Shown: one piece after another, positions 1-6,390 of the stretch
Position numbering within the stretch: position 1 is the stretch's first letter
Layout: every line of letters starts with the position of its first letter
Assembly: GCF_014873495.1 (NCBI RefSeq)
Contig: NZ_JADBGF010000001.1
Location: 5,766,001-5,830,000 of the forward strand
Direction of reading: 5' to 3'
Source of the DNA: Streptomyces stelliscabiei
GTDB taxonomy: Bacteria > Actinomycetota > Actinomycetes > Streptomycetales > Streptomycetaceae
DNA: 64,000 nt
Translations under genes and position numbers: made by a program
Notes under the pieces: model-generated
Told to the model about the DNA's origin: nothing
Databases searched by the model: none
What the model saw: only the letters and a program-made list of their open reading frames with translations

Positions 1-103
1 GGGTGCCGGCCTGGCCGAGGATCTCGACGGGCATGGTGTGCGGCACGGCGGCCGCGGCGATGAGCGCCTCGCCGAGCTGGTCGCGGAGGCTGGGCTGCTC
101 CAT
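1..103 (-). CDS. Unknown protein, 3' part outside window
   Basis: An ATG at 103-101 overlaps the TGA of the upstream gene in a TGATG arrangement, and the frame stays open to the window edge for 34 codons. The visible residues begin MEQPSLRDQLGEALIAAAAV. I recognise no family. It is the last visible member of the leftward run of translationally coupled genes of the integrated element. Support is the overlap and shared direction only; function is unknown. Confidence 0.5.
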   Translation of the reverse strand, partial: MEQPSLRDQLGEALIAAAAVPHTMPVEILGQAGT

Positions 104-903
104 CACGCGTCACCCGCCTGAGCGGACTGGTCCTGCTTGGCCCGCCAGGTGGCTGCCTCGTCCACGGTGAGCTGGTGGGTGGCGCGGAGTTCGACCTCGA
201 TGCCGTCGACCTCGGTGGCGGCGTTGACGTGACGGAAGACGAGGACGTGCGGGCTGGTTCCGCCGCGGGTCTGGTCCGTCACTTCCACGCCGAGGGTGCG
301 GGCGATCTCTTCGAGGCTCTCGATCGTGTCGGCCTTGAGGCGGAGCTTGCCGTTGCTGGAGGCGTCGTCGTGGCCGAAGGTGTAGGCGGCGGTGATGGTG
401 AGGCCGGGGTGTTCAGCGGTCAAGCGGCGGCCCAGCGTGGCCATGCGGGCGGTGCAGGTCTGCAGTGCCTCGAGTGCGGCGAGCGGGCCCGGCACGGCGT
501 CCGCCTCGGCGGTCTCCGCCGGGGCCGGCTCCTCGTCCTGGTGGAGGATCAGGCCGAGGTCGAACAGGCTGTTCACCTTGTCGATTCGGTCGTGTCCGCA
601 GGCCACGCACGGCCGGACCAGGTCGAAGGACACGTTCTCGGCTTCGTGGTCGATGCGGTAGCGCAGGTACTCGGGGAGACCCGGCACCAGGAAGGCGCGC
701 GCCTCTTCCACCTGCTCGGGCAGGCCTTCAGCGGTGTACTGCCAGTCGAGGGAGGTGGCATCCGTGCAGAGCGTGCTGCCGGCGCAGGCCCGCGCCAGTC
801 GCACGATTTCTCGCTGCGCCTCGACGGCGTACTCGGCGTCCTGCTCGGCCTGGGCTGCGGTGCCCTCGGTGTAGGTGGTGAGGGCGAGTTCGACGAGGTT
901 CAT
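103..903 (-). CDS. Unknown 266-aa element protein with a CxxC pair
   Basis: The ATG at 903-901 overlaps the stop of the preceding gene (ATGA). A longer upstream extension of the frame is only a shadow of that gene. The protein starts MNLVELALTTYTEGTAAQAE and has an acidic, helical N-terminal half. A CVACGH motif near residue 110 could be half of a zinc site. The C-terminal half is mixed alpha/beta, with a stretch around LRLKADTIESLEEIARTLGV. No signal peptide or membrane segment is visible. It looks like a cytoplasmic protein of the kind often left as a domain of unknown function in Streptomyces elements. I cannot assign a function. Confidence 0.7.
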   Translation of the reverse strand: MNLVELALTTYTEGTAAQAEQDAEYAVEAQREIVRLARACAGSTLCTDATSLDWQYTAEGLPEQVEEARAFLVPGLPEYLRYRIDHEAENVSFDLVRPCVACGHDRIDKVNSLFDLGLILHQDEEPAPAETAEADAVPGPLAALEALQTCTARMATLGRRLTAEHPGLTITAAYTFGHDDASSNGKLRLKADTIESLEEIARTLGVEVTDQTRGGTSPHVLVFRHVNAATEVDGIEVELRATHQLTVDEAATWRAKQDQSAQAGDA

Positions 904-1547
904 ACGGCTACCACCAGGGGCTGCTGCTGGGCGGGGTCGATGACACTGGCGACCCAGGCGGCGGCCTGGTCGACGGTGCGGTTGTCGCTGGTGCGGCGGG
1001 CCCAGGTGAGTCGGTACTCGCCGGGCTCGAGGCGCAGGCGCCGAGGGGGCGGGGTGGGGATGGCTCCGGCCCACCAGCGGAGTCGTCCGCCGGCGGTGTG
1101 GTGGCGGCCGATGGCGCCTACGCAGGCCTCGGGGGTGAGCCGGTCGAGGAGGGTGGTGGTGACGAGGTACTCGTGGGGCTGGTCGTCGAGGCCGGAGGGG
1201 CCGGGACCGTAGCCGTGGAGGACGGGGCGCCCGGGCCACAGGTAGAGGCCGGCCGTCTCGCGCGGGGGCTGGCCGTAGCCGAGGGCGGCGGTGGTGGTGG
1301 CGGTGCGGGTGAGGGATTCGCCGGTGATGAGGTGCGCGGTGTCGCAGGAGCGGCAGATGATGCGGACGGTGACGCGGTCGAGGCCGCCCTCGTGGGCGCA
1401 GTGCTGGTCGGGGCATCCGTGGCGGATCGCGGCGTCGGCCATGGGGCGGATGCCGAGGTCGTGGCGGACGTCGATGTCCCAGGCGGGGTTGGTGCAGGTG
1501 GTGGTGTGGGTGAGTTCGTCCCACCCGAAGTAGGTGTGCTCGATCAT
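900..1547 (-). CDS. Unknown 215-aa protein with a Cys-rich zinc-ribbon-like segment
   Basis: The start ATG (1547-1545) and the stop both sit in 4-base ATGA overlaps with neighbouring genes, so translation is probably coupled. Residues about 46-75 contain GCPDQHC and ICRSC, two cysteine pairs spaced like a small zinc ribbon. The rest is rich in Trp, Pro and Arg, with a C-terminal segment (about 165-205) resembling a short beta-rich domain. No membrane segment is visible. The family is not recognised. The zinc-site reading is inference from cysteine spacing; it could be a structural element of a nucleic-acid-binding protein. Confidence 0.7.
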   Translation of the reverse strand: MIEHTYFGWDELTHTTTCTNPAWDIDVRHDLGIRPMADAAIRHGCPDQHCAHEGGLDRVTVRIICRSCDTAHLITGESLTRTATTTAALGYGQPPRETAGLYLWPGRPVLHGYGPGPSGLDDQPHEYLVTTTLLDRLTPEACVGAIGRHHTAGGRLRWWAGAIPTPPPRRLRLEPGEYRLTWARRTSDNRTVDQAAAWVASVIDPAQQQPLVVAV

Positions 1548-1822
1548 GCGGCGGTCCTCGGCTTGGCGTGGCGGGCGCGGTGGGCTTGGACGGTGGTGAG
1601 GTGGAGGGTTTCGCCGGTGCACGTGTGGGTGTGGGCGTGCGGGGCGGGGGTGGCCGGCCAGAGCGGCTCGGCCGGGACCGGGGCGGCGGGCTTGGGCGGC
1701 CGCTTCGTGGTCGGGGCGGTGTCGCTGGTGGCGTCGATCAGCAGCTTCAGCAGCCACAGGACGACGCCGGTGCCGAGGGCGGATCCGGTGATGACCAGCC
1801 ATAAGGCCAGCCCGTCGGTCAC
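1544..1822 (-). CDS. Small single-span membrane protein with a TTA codon
   Basis: The GTG start (1822-1820) overlaps the upstream stop in a GTGA junction, and the stop overlaps the next ATG. The 92-aa product has one hydrophobic span at about residues 5-27 (ALWLVITGSALGTGVVLWLL). A Pro/Ala-rich linker and a short His/Thr-rich C-terminus follow. Codon 7 is TTA (1804-1802), a codon normally avoided in Streptomyces and read by the bldA leucyl-tRNA. Translation of this gene, and perhaps of the coupled genes after it, may therefore depend on developmental stage. The biochemical role is unknown. Confidence 0.65.
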   Translation of the reverse strand: MTDGLALWLVITGSALGTGVVLWLLKLLIDATSDTAPTTKRPPKPAAPVPAEPLWPATPAPHAHTHTCTGETLHLTTVQAHRARHAKPRTAA

Positions 1823-2400
1823 CACGGGTGTCCGGCCGGGCGCACGGAGAGGAAGTCCTGCAGCCGGGTCGCAGAGTGGACGGCCTGGTTGTCGAGGAGT
1901 TCGCCGACGTTGGGGCCGCGGAGCTGGACGGTGATCTCGCCGTAGTGGCCGGTGCCGGAGACGACGGTGCCGTGCCGGAGGATCGAGCCGACGGCGAGCT
2001 TGCGGCGCCACCACCTCCAGCCGTGGAGGGACTGCGGCTGCACGGTCAGGGTGAGGTGCGTACGGGTGGGGACGTCGGTGGCGGTGACGTCCGGCTGGCG
2101 GCGCAGCTCGAGGGCGAGGAGCGCGGCCGGGGAGTCTTCCTCCACCTCGGGGTGGATGGACGACGTGCAGCCGTCGTACTCGGTGATGGTCCGGTCGGCG
2201 GGGCCGGCCTGGTCGGTGAGCGCGTACTCGACGGGCAGGATGTCCGCCAGCTCGGCGTCGGTGTCGGCGAGCATCGCCGTGAGGAACGGGGTCAGGTCCA
2301 CGGCCAGGACCTCGACCTGGTGGTGGTCGAGCGGCAGGTCGCGGAGGGCGGTGATGGTGGTCACGGCTCCGTGGATCAGGTGCTGGTGGTCGCGGCTCAC
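1819..2400 (-). CDS. Unknown 193-aa element protein
   Basis: The GTG at 2400-2398 overlaps the preceding stop (GTGA), and the gene ends in a GTGA overlap with the small membrane protein gene. It starts MSRDHQHLIHGAVTTITALR. The N-terminal half is acidic and helical. The C-terminal half has a beta-rich look (THLTLTVQPQSLHGWRWWRR, then GHYGEITVQLRG). No catalytic motif, signal peptide or membrane span is seen. Membership of the coupled operon is the only functional hint. Confidence 0.65.
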   Translation of the reverse strand: MSRDHQHLIHGAVTTITALRDLPLDHHQVEVLAVDLTPFLTAMLADTDAELADILPVEYALTDQAGPADRTITEYDGCTSSIHPEVEEDSPAALLALELRRQPDVTATDVPTRTHLTLTVQPQSLHGWRWWRRKLAVGSILRHGTVVSGTGHYGEITVQLRGPNVGELLDNQAVHSATRLQDFLSVRPAGHPW

Positions 2401-3047
2401 AGTTCACCGCCGGCGGCCGGGGGGCGGACGACCATGTGGCCGGGCTCCACGCGGGCGGCCGTGAGCGAGACCGTGTCGCCGTCGACGACGGTGGTGCCGG
2501 CCTCGACGGCGGGGACCAGGGCGACGACGCTCCCGCCGAGGGACGCGGCGTACCGGTCCATCGACTGGTCGTACAGGGCGGTCTCGTCCTGGGCGGCGGG
2601 GGCGGCGTCGCTGAGCGGCACCGGCTCGGCGTCCGTGTCAGGCTCGGCAGCGGCCGGAGGAGTAGCGCGGTCGACGGCGAGCAGCTGCTCGGCGGCTGCG
2701 GCCTCCTCCGGGTTGAGGACCGCCCAGGCCACGATCTGTACGCCGTCCACGCGGGGCCGGGTCTCGGCGAAGACGCCGTAGCCCAGGAGGTTCGGGACCA
2801 GCCCCCATGTGGAGTCGGCCCAGGAGGCGAGCGCGCGGACGCCGGAGACGTCGCCGCTCCAGAAGACGTTGACGCTGTACTCGCCCGTGATCTCCCGTCG
2901 GGCGCCGATGTCGCGGGGGCTGGTGGTCAGCTGGCCGATGATGACGCCGGCCATTGCGTGGGCCTGCAGCAGGGTTGCGCCGGGCGGCTCCGGCTCTCTG
3001 GCCTCGACGGGTGCAGTGGGCGTGGCGGGGTGGGTAGCCTGTTGCAT
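2397..3047 (-). CDS. Unknown 216-aa protein, first gene of the coupled small-gene run
   Basis: I place the start at the ATG 3047-3045 because GAGG lies five bases upstream. The frame is open further upstream but has no comparable ribosome site. The N-terminus is Pro/Ala/Glu-rich. A compact domain follows at about residues 30-120 (HAMAGVIIGQLT, YSVNVFWSGDVSGVRALASW, GVQIVAWAVLNP), then an acidic linker and a short beta-rich tail. The family is not recognised. An 87-base gap separates it from the Xis-like regulator upstream, so the two are probably co-transcribed. Confidence 0.65.
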   Translation of the reverse strand: MQQATHPATPTAPVEAREPEPPGATLLQAHAMAGVIIGQLTTSPRDIGARREITGEYSVNVFWSGDVSGVRALASWADSTWGLVPNLLGYGVFAETRPRVDGVQIVAWAVLNPEEAAAAEQLLAVDRATPPAAAEPDTDAEPVPLSDAAPAAQDETALYDQSMDRYAASLGGSVVALVPAVEAGTTVVDGDTVSLTAARVEPGHMVVRPPAAGGEL

Positions 3048-3134
3048 GTGAACCTCATTGCGTTGTGGTGAGGCGATTTCTTCGGCGGGGTTGCGGGACC
3101 GGGCAGGGTCCGCGGCCCCGTTTCGCATGTGGGG

Positions 3135-3611
3135 TCAGGCGCTCCGACGCTGCGTGGTCTCGGAGAGCGGACGGACAGCGGTCATCTCGCTGATCTCGCG
3201 GATGTCACGCCCCGTGAAGGAGACCCGCTTCGCGCCATCGTTGTAAGGGATCTCTCGGGCGTACGCCTTGCGCCTCAGTTGGAGCGCTGACCAGGGAAGA
3301 AACCCGGCCGCCTCCTCGGGCGTGTAGTGGAAGAGCTCGCCCTCCGGGGTGCCCGGGTAGGGAACCTCGCGCGGCGGAACCTTTTCCTTGGCCGTGGTCG
3401 CGGCCATTTGTCCTCCCTGGGTGATGTCGTCGACCGGCACGGCCAGTGCTTTCGCCAGGCGGCTGAGGAGGGCCTCACCAGGGTCTTGAGTCACCCCTCG
3501 CTCGATTCGAGAGAGCGTTGCCGCTGAGCAGTGCGCGAGTTCAGCAAGATCACGCAGGCTCAGAGACTTGCCCTGGCGGATAGCCCGTATTGCCGTTCCG
3601 TTCGGTGCCAC
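3135..3611 (-). CDS. XRE-type HTH fused to an excisionase-like HTH_17 domain
   Basis: The 158-aa protein has two DNA-binding modules. Residues about 6-62 form a classic XRE helix-turn-helix (SLRDLAELAHCSAATLSRIE). Residues about 95-142 match excisionase (HTH_17/MerR-like) proteins of actinomycete elements: YTPEEAAGFLPWSALQLRRK, then AREIPYN and a final FTGRDIREIS. Excisionases bind and bend attachment-site DNA and tip the integrase toward excision. The fused XRE module suggests the same protein also controls transcription, perhaps of its own promoter. The start is GTG at 3611-3609. No good ribosome site precedes it, so the mRNA may be leaderless. It heads the leftward operon. Confidence 0.75.
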   Translation of the reverse strand: MAPNGTAIRAIRQGKSLSLRDLAELAHCSAATLSRIERGVTQDPGEALLSRLAKALAVPVDDITQGGQMAATTAKEKVPPREVPYPGTPEGELFHYTPEEAAGFLPWSALQLRRKAYAREIPYNDGAKRVSFTGRDIREISEMTAVRPLSETTQRRSA

Positions 3612-3791
3612 GTACAGAAACTACACATGGCACTGCACTCATGCAACACATATGGAGTACTTCTGGCGTCAGTAAGTAGGCGTGACGCTGCGTCAGCGGG
3701 GCGCTACCGGCGCACTTCTTCCGTCTGAAATGCAACACATCCGCCCCTAAAGTGCTGGTCACGGCCGTGCGCTGTTGCGTACGCGTAGGGC
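3612..3791. promoter_or_regulatory. Divergent control region between Xis-like and XRE/integrase operons
   Basis: This 180-base region between two divergently read HTH genes is clearly less GC-rich than its surroundings. It contains an exact 11-base direct repeat, ATGCAACACAT, at 3641-3651 and 3730-3740. It also has a cluster of GCGTCA boxes: 3666-3671, inverted at 3683-3688, and direct again at 3690-3695. These are good candidate operator half-sites for one or both HTH proteins, giving a two-way switch between maintenance and excision. The repeats are seen directly; the binding partners are inferred. Confidence 0.55.
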
Positions 3792-3803
3792 ATGATGTGC
3801 GGC

Positions 3804-4298
3804 ATGGCCACTAAGTGGACGCGCCTCGGCGAGAAACTGCGGGCGGCACGTACAGACCTCGGCATCGAGCAGCAGCAGATCGCCGTAGCCGTTGGCGTGA
3901 CCCGGGGCGCAGTCGGGAACATCGAGCGTGGCTCCGTCGCGAGGATGACGCCGACCATCCGGGAGTACGCGCGCGTAGTCGGGTGGACGGACGATTCACC
4001 GGAGCGCGTGTTGGCTGGCCGCGAGCCGGTCCTCCGTGATGCCGACCCTCAGGACGCCGGTAGCGCTGAGGGGAACGGCGCCACGATGGACCTGGCGGTC
4101 GATGTGCAGGAGTCCCTGCGGCGCGGACCCTTGCTGCAATCCCAGGTGGTCGAGGTAGAGACGCCGACGGGCAAGGTCCGCGCCACCATCGTCCTACGCG
4201 GCGAGGAGGGGCAGTCCCCTGAAGAACTCTTGGCGGCGCTGCGCGCAGTGACCGTCCATGTTTCCGCAGATGAAACGGGAAACCAGTCGAAAGAGTGA
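3804..4298 (+). CDS. XRE-family transcriptional regulator
   Basis: The product (164 aa from this ATG) has an N-terminal XRE helix-turn-helix at about residues 8-60 (LRAARTDLGIEQQQIAVAVG, then TRGAVGNIERG). A C-terminal region of about 80 residues includes ETPTGKVRATIVLRGEE. Alternative ATG codons at 3792 and 3795 lie closer to a GTAGGG ribosome-site-like sequence, so the start is uncertain by four codons. It lies upstream of the 72-aa gene and the integrase on the same strand. It is probably the element's main repressor or an integration regulator, by analogy with phage-like switches. Target sites are not proven. Confidence 0.75.
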   Translation: MATKWTRLGEKLRAARTDLGIEQQQIAVAVGVTRGAVGNIERGSVARMTPTIREYARVVGWTDDSPERVLAGREPVLRDADPQDAGSAEGNGATMDLAVDVQESLRRGPLLQSQVVEVETPTGKVRATIVLRGEEGQSPEELLAALRAVTVHVSADETGNQSKE

Positions 4299-4399
4299 TT
4301 CTGAGTTACTTTTGAATACCCTCTGCCGTCATCCGTGTCTTTGTGATCAGATCTCAGGACCGGATGAGGGGGCCAAAACCGATTTCGGCAGGGGGACCT

Positions 4400-4618
4400 A
4401 TGCCGACGCCTGCGCAGGATCAGGCTCGTGTAGAGAGAGTGCCCGGCGTTCCGCCCAACGTCGTCATGTGGGTGGACCACGAGCACGCCGACGGCGTGCT
4501 GCGCCTGAACGCAGATCTGATCAACTCCCCGACCGCACAGCAGCTCGAGGCTGCGCTGAAGGAGGGGAGTTGCACGGCCGCGGAGCTCATTCAGGCTCTG
4601 GTGGCGCGAGGAGGTTAG
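4400..4618 (+). CDS. Small 72-aa protein preceding the integrase
   Basis: ATG 4400 is preceded by AGGGGGA at good spacing. The frame could extend upstream to 4343, but without a ribosome site. The product begins MPTPAQDQARVERVPGVPPN. It has a central segment (VVMWVDHEHADGVLRLNADL) and a helical C-terminus (QQLEAALKEGSCTAAELIQA). The stop lies six bases before the integrase start, and the integrase ribosome site (GAGGAGG) lies inside the end of this gene, so the two are co-translated. The family is unknown. A role as a directionality or integrase-accessory factor is speculation based on position. Confidence 0.55.
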   Translation: MPTPAQDQARVERVPGVPPNVVMWVDHEHADGVLRLNADLINSPTAQQLEAALKEGSCTAAELIQALVARGG

Positions 4619-4624
4619 AAGAAC

Positions 4625-6211
4625 GTGGCCTACGCGGAGAAACGAACAGGCCGCGGGGGCAAGCCCTACTACAGGGCCTGCTTCCAGCGTCCGGACCGTA
4701 AGGCGCAAGGTGTCGTGGTCGACGCGGACGGCAAGGCCGTCCGCTACCCGACCAAGACCACAGCGCAGAAGGCCGCTGAGAAGGCGGAGGTCGAGGCGTA
4801 CGAGGAAGCGAAGAAGGGGCGCTGGACACCGCCGGAGCTTCAAGTCGAGGCGGGGCAGAAGACCTTCGCTCAGTACACCGAGACGTGGATCGAGGAGCAG
4901 GACCTGGCCTCGTCCACCATGCAGAACTACCGGCGGTCACTCGCCCACCTGCTGCCCGCGTTCGGGACCCAGCCCATTCGGAACATCACCAAGGAGATGA
5001 TCTCGAAGTGGGAGCGGGAGCAGAAGGCGTCAGGCGCCATGCCGTCCTCAATCCGGACCCGGCGGTCGCTGCTGCATCTGATTCTCGCCGACGCAGTGGA
5101 TGAGGAGTACGCGCCGAAGAATGTCGCGGAACGCCGGCGAGGCCGGGGACGCCGACAGGGAAGAAGCCGGTCCAGGGGACCCGAGAAGAAGATCACTTCC
5201 ATGCTCGGCGCCCTGCTCGTCGCAGAGCGCGCGTCACTGCTCTCGGGCCGCGACGACGAGTTCGTGGCCAGCATCAACAAGGCCTATACCGGGATGCGGT
5301 GGGGCGAGATCGTCGGCCTTGAGCGCCAGTTCGCCAGGCCGGAGGCGCGGTCCATCCGCGTCGAGTGGCAGCTGTACGAGCTGGACTCGGGCCAGCTGGA
5401 ACGCTGCCCTCCCAAGGACGACAGCTATCGCACGATCGACACTCCTGTGTGGCAGGCCGATCTGAACGCCCGCTTCTTCGCCCGGACTCCGGGCGCGGCG
5501 TGCCCGTGCCACGGCCTCGTCTACGCCTTCACCGGGCGCGGGATGGCCGGCCAGAAGCGGGGCGGCCCCACGCTCAAGCAGGTCGCCCAGGCGTGCGGAG
5601 TCTCCACCGGCACGATCTCCAACGTCCTCAACCGACCGGACGCGGTTGCCGAGGCGACCAGGGTGAAGGTGGAGCTGGCCATCTCCGAACTCGGCTACGA
5701 ACGCCCCGCCGGCACTGACCGCGAGGCAGCGCACTGGCGCCGCTCCGGACATGCCACATGGATCTTCACGCCAGCAGCCTCGGGCTGGTATCCGAAGAAG
5801 GCGCCGCAGGACGCCCACCCTGTCCCAGTGACTGCAGAACCGTGGCCGGGCATTCCGGTGCGGGGGCGCGGCGCGGCGGCGCGTGCGGAGGCGTGCTGGC
5901 TACCCATCAGGTCCGGGCTGACCCGGCACAGCCTGAGGCATGGGAACCGGACTCTTCTCGAGGAACTCGGCACACCGAAGGTCCTCATCGATGACCGCCT
6001 GGGCCACGAGGACGGATCGATCAGCGCTCGGTACACCCACATCACCGACTCGATGCGTGCGGCTCTGATGGAGCAGCTGACCGTGATCTGGTTCGCGGCG
6101 CTCGACGAGCGGTTGGCGATGGCGCCCCGCTCCGCGGTACGGATCCTGGACGAGTTGTTGCAACAGCGTGCCGCCGAGCCGGACGCGCTCCCCAAGATCA
6201 CACCCAGCTGA
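4625..6211 (+). CDS. int: Tyrosine site-specific integrase with an inserted LacI-type HTH domain
   Basis: The 528-aa recombinase would catalyse integration at the tRNA-Pro site. An N-terminal arm-binding-type domain lies at about 1-65 and a core-binding helical domain at about 79-160. The catalytic domain carries the full residue set: Arg225 (TGMRWGE), Lys264 (PPKDDSYR), His435 and Arg438 (TRHSLRHG), His461 (RLGHED) and the nucleophile Tyr470 (ISARYTHIT). Between Lys264 and His435 the spacing is about 170 residues. Residues about 314-361 in this gap form a clear LacI-family helix-turn-helix with hinge (TLKQVAQACGVSTGTISNVL, ending AISELGYERP). This is encoded at about 5564-5707 in the same frame. 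The insertion makes the protein longer than common integrases. The start is GTG with GAGGAGG ten bases upstream. Confidence 0.9.
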   Translation: MAYAEKRTGRGGKPYYRACFQRPDRKAQGVVVDADGKAVRYPTKTTAQKAAEKAEVEAYEEAKKGRWTPPELQVEAGQKTFAQYTETWIEEQDLASSTMQNYRRSLAHLLPAFGTQPIRNITKEMISKWEREQKASGAMPSSIRTRRSLLHLILADAVDEEYAPKNVAERRRGRGRRQGRSRSRGPEKKITSMLGALLVAERASLLSGRDDEFVASINKAYTGMRWGEIVGLERQFARPEARSIRVEWQLYELDSGQLERCPPKDDSYRTIDTPVWQADLNARFFARTPGAACPCHGLVYAFTGRGMAGQKRGGPTLKQVAQACGVSTGTISNVLNRPDAVAEATRVKVELAISELGYERPAGTDREAAHWRRSGHATWIFTPAASGWYPKKAPQDAHPVPVTAEPWPGIPVRGRGAAARAEACWLPIRSGLTRHSLRHGNRTLLEELGTPKVLIDDRLGHEDGSISARYTHITDSMRAALMEQLTVIWFAALDERLAMAPRSAVRILDELLQQRAAEPDALPKITPS

Positions 6212-6236
6212 CACCCAGACACCCCAGAAATGCCGT

Positions 6237-6271
6237 CAGGCCCTGGATCCGATCTCCGGATCCAGGGCCTG
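6237..6271. terminator. Perfect 14-bp stem hairpin between integrase and tRNA
   Basis: Arms 6237-6250 and 6258-6271 are exact reverse complements with a 7-base loop. There is no T-run. It sits 26 bases after the integrase stop and 17 bases beyond the tRNA 3' end. It can terminate both convergent transcripts, or alternatively mark the attachment region. Confidence 0.65.
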
Positions 6272-6287
6272 ACCTGGTACTTCACTG

Positions 6288-6361
6288 TCGGGGTGGCGGG
6301 ATTTGAACCCACGACCTCTTCGTCCCGAACGAAGCGCGCTGCCAAGCTGCGCTACACCCCG
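6288..6361 (-). tRNA. tRNA-Pro (anticodon CGG)
   Basis: On the minus strand the sequence folds as a full cloverleaf. The acceptor stem is CGGGGTG with CACCCCG. The anticodon stem is CTTCG with CGAAG around loop TTCGGGA, and the T-arm includes GTTCAAATC. The anticodon is CGG, read as proline. The discriminator base is A, and CCA is not encoded. The 3' end faces the integrase, marking it as the integration target of the element. Confidence 0.95.
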
Positions 6362-6390
6362 ATTGTCACTGCTTGTCGCGGCGACGTCGT

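Larger units (their letters stand above)
1..6288. mobile_element. Right end of an integrative element in tRNA-Pro (left end outside window)
   Basis: A tyrosine integrase ends 76 bases from the 3' end of a tRNA-Pro(CGG) gene. It sits with an excisionase-like protein, two XRE-type regulators and a run of small, overlapping unknown genes. The tRNA 3' end faces the integrase, as expected when an element enters the 3' part of a tRNA gene and restores it. No replication, FtsK-type transfer or spread gene is visible here, so the type (AICE, island or prophage remnant) is open. The exact attachment core cannot be set because the second copy of the tRNA 3' segment would lie left of base 1. The right boundary given is the tRNA 3' end and is approximate. 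Confidence 0.8.

Noticed and set aside
5564..5707. Separate LacI regulator gene within the integrase
   Set aside because: The HTH is in the same continuous frame as the integrase motifs on both sides, with no start or ribosome site of its own; it is an inserted domain.
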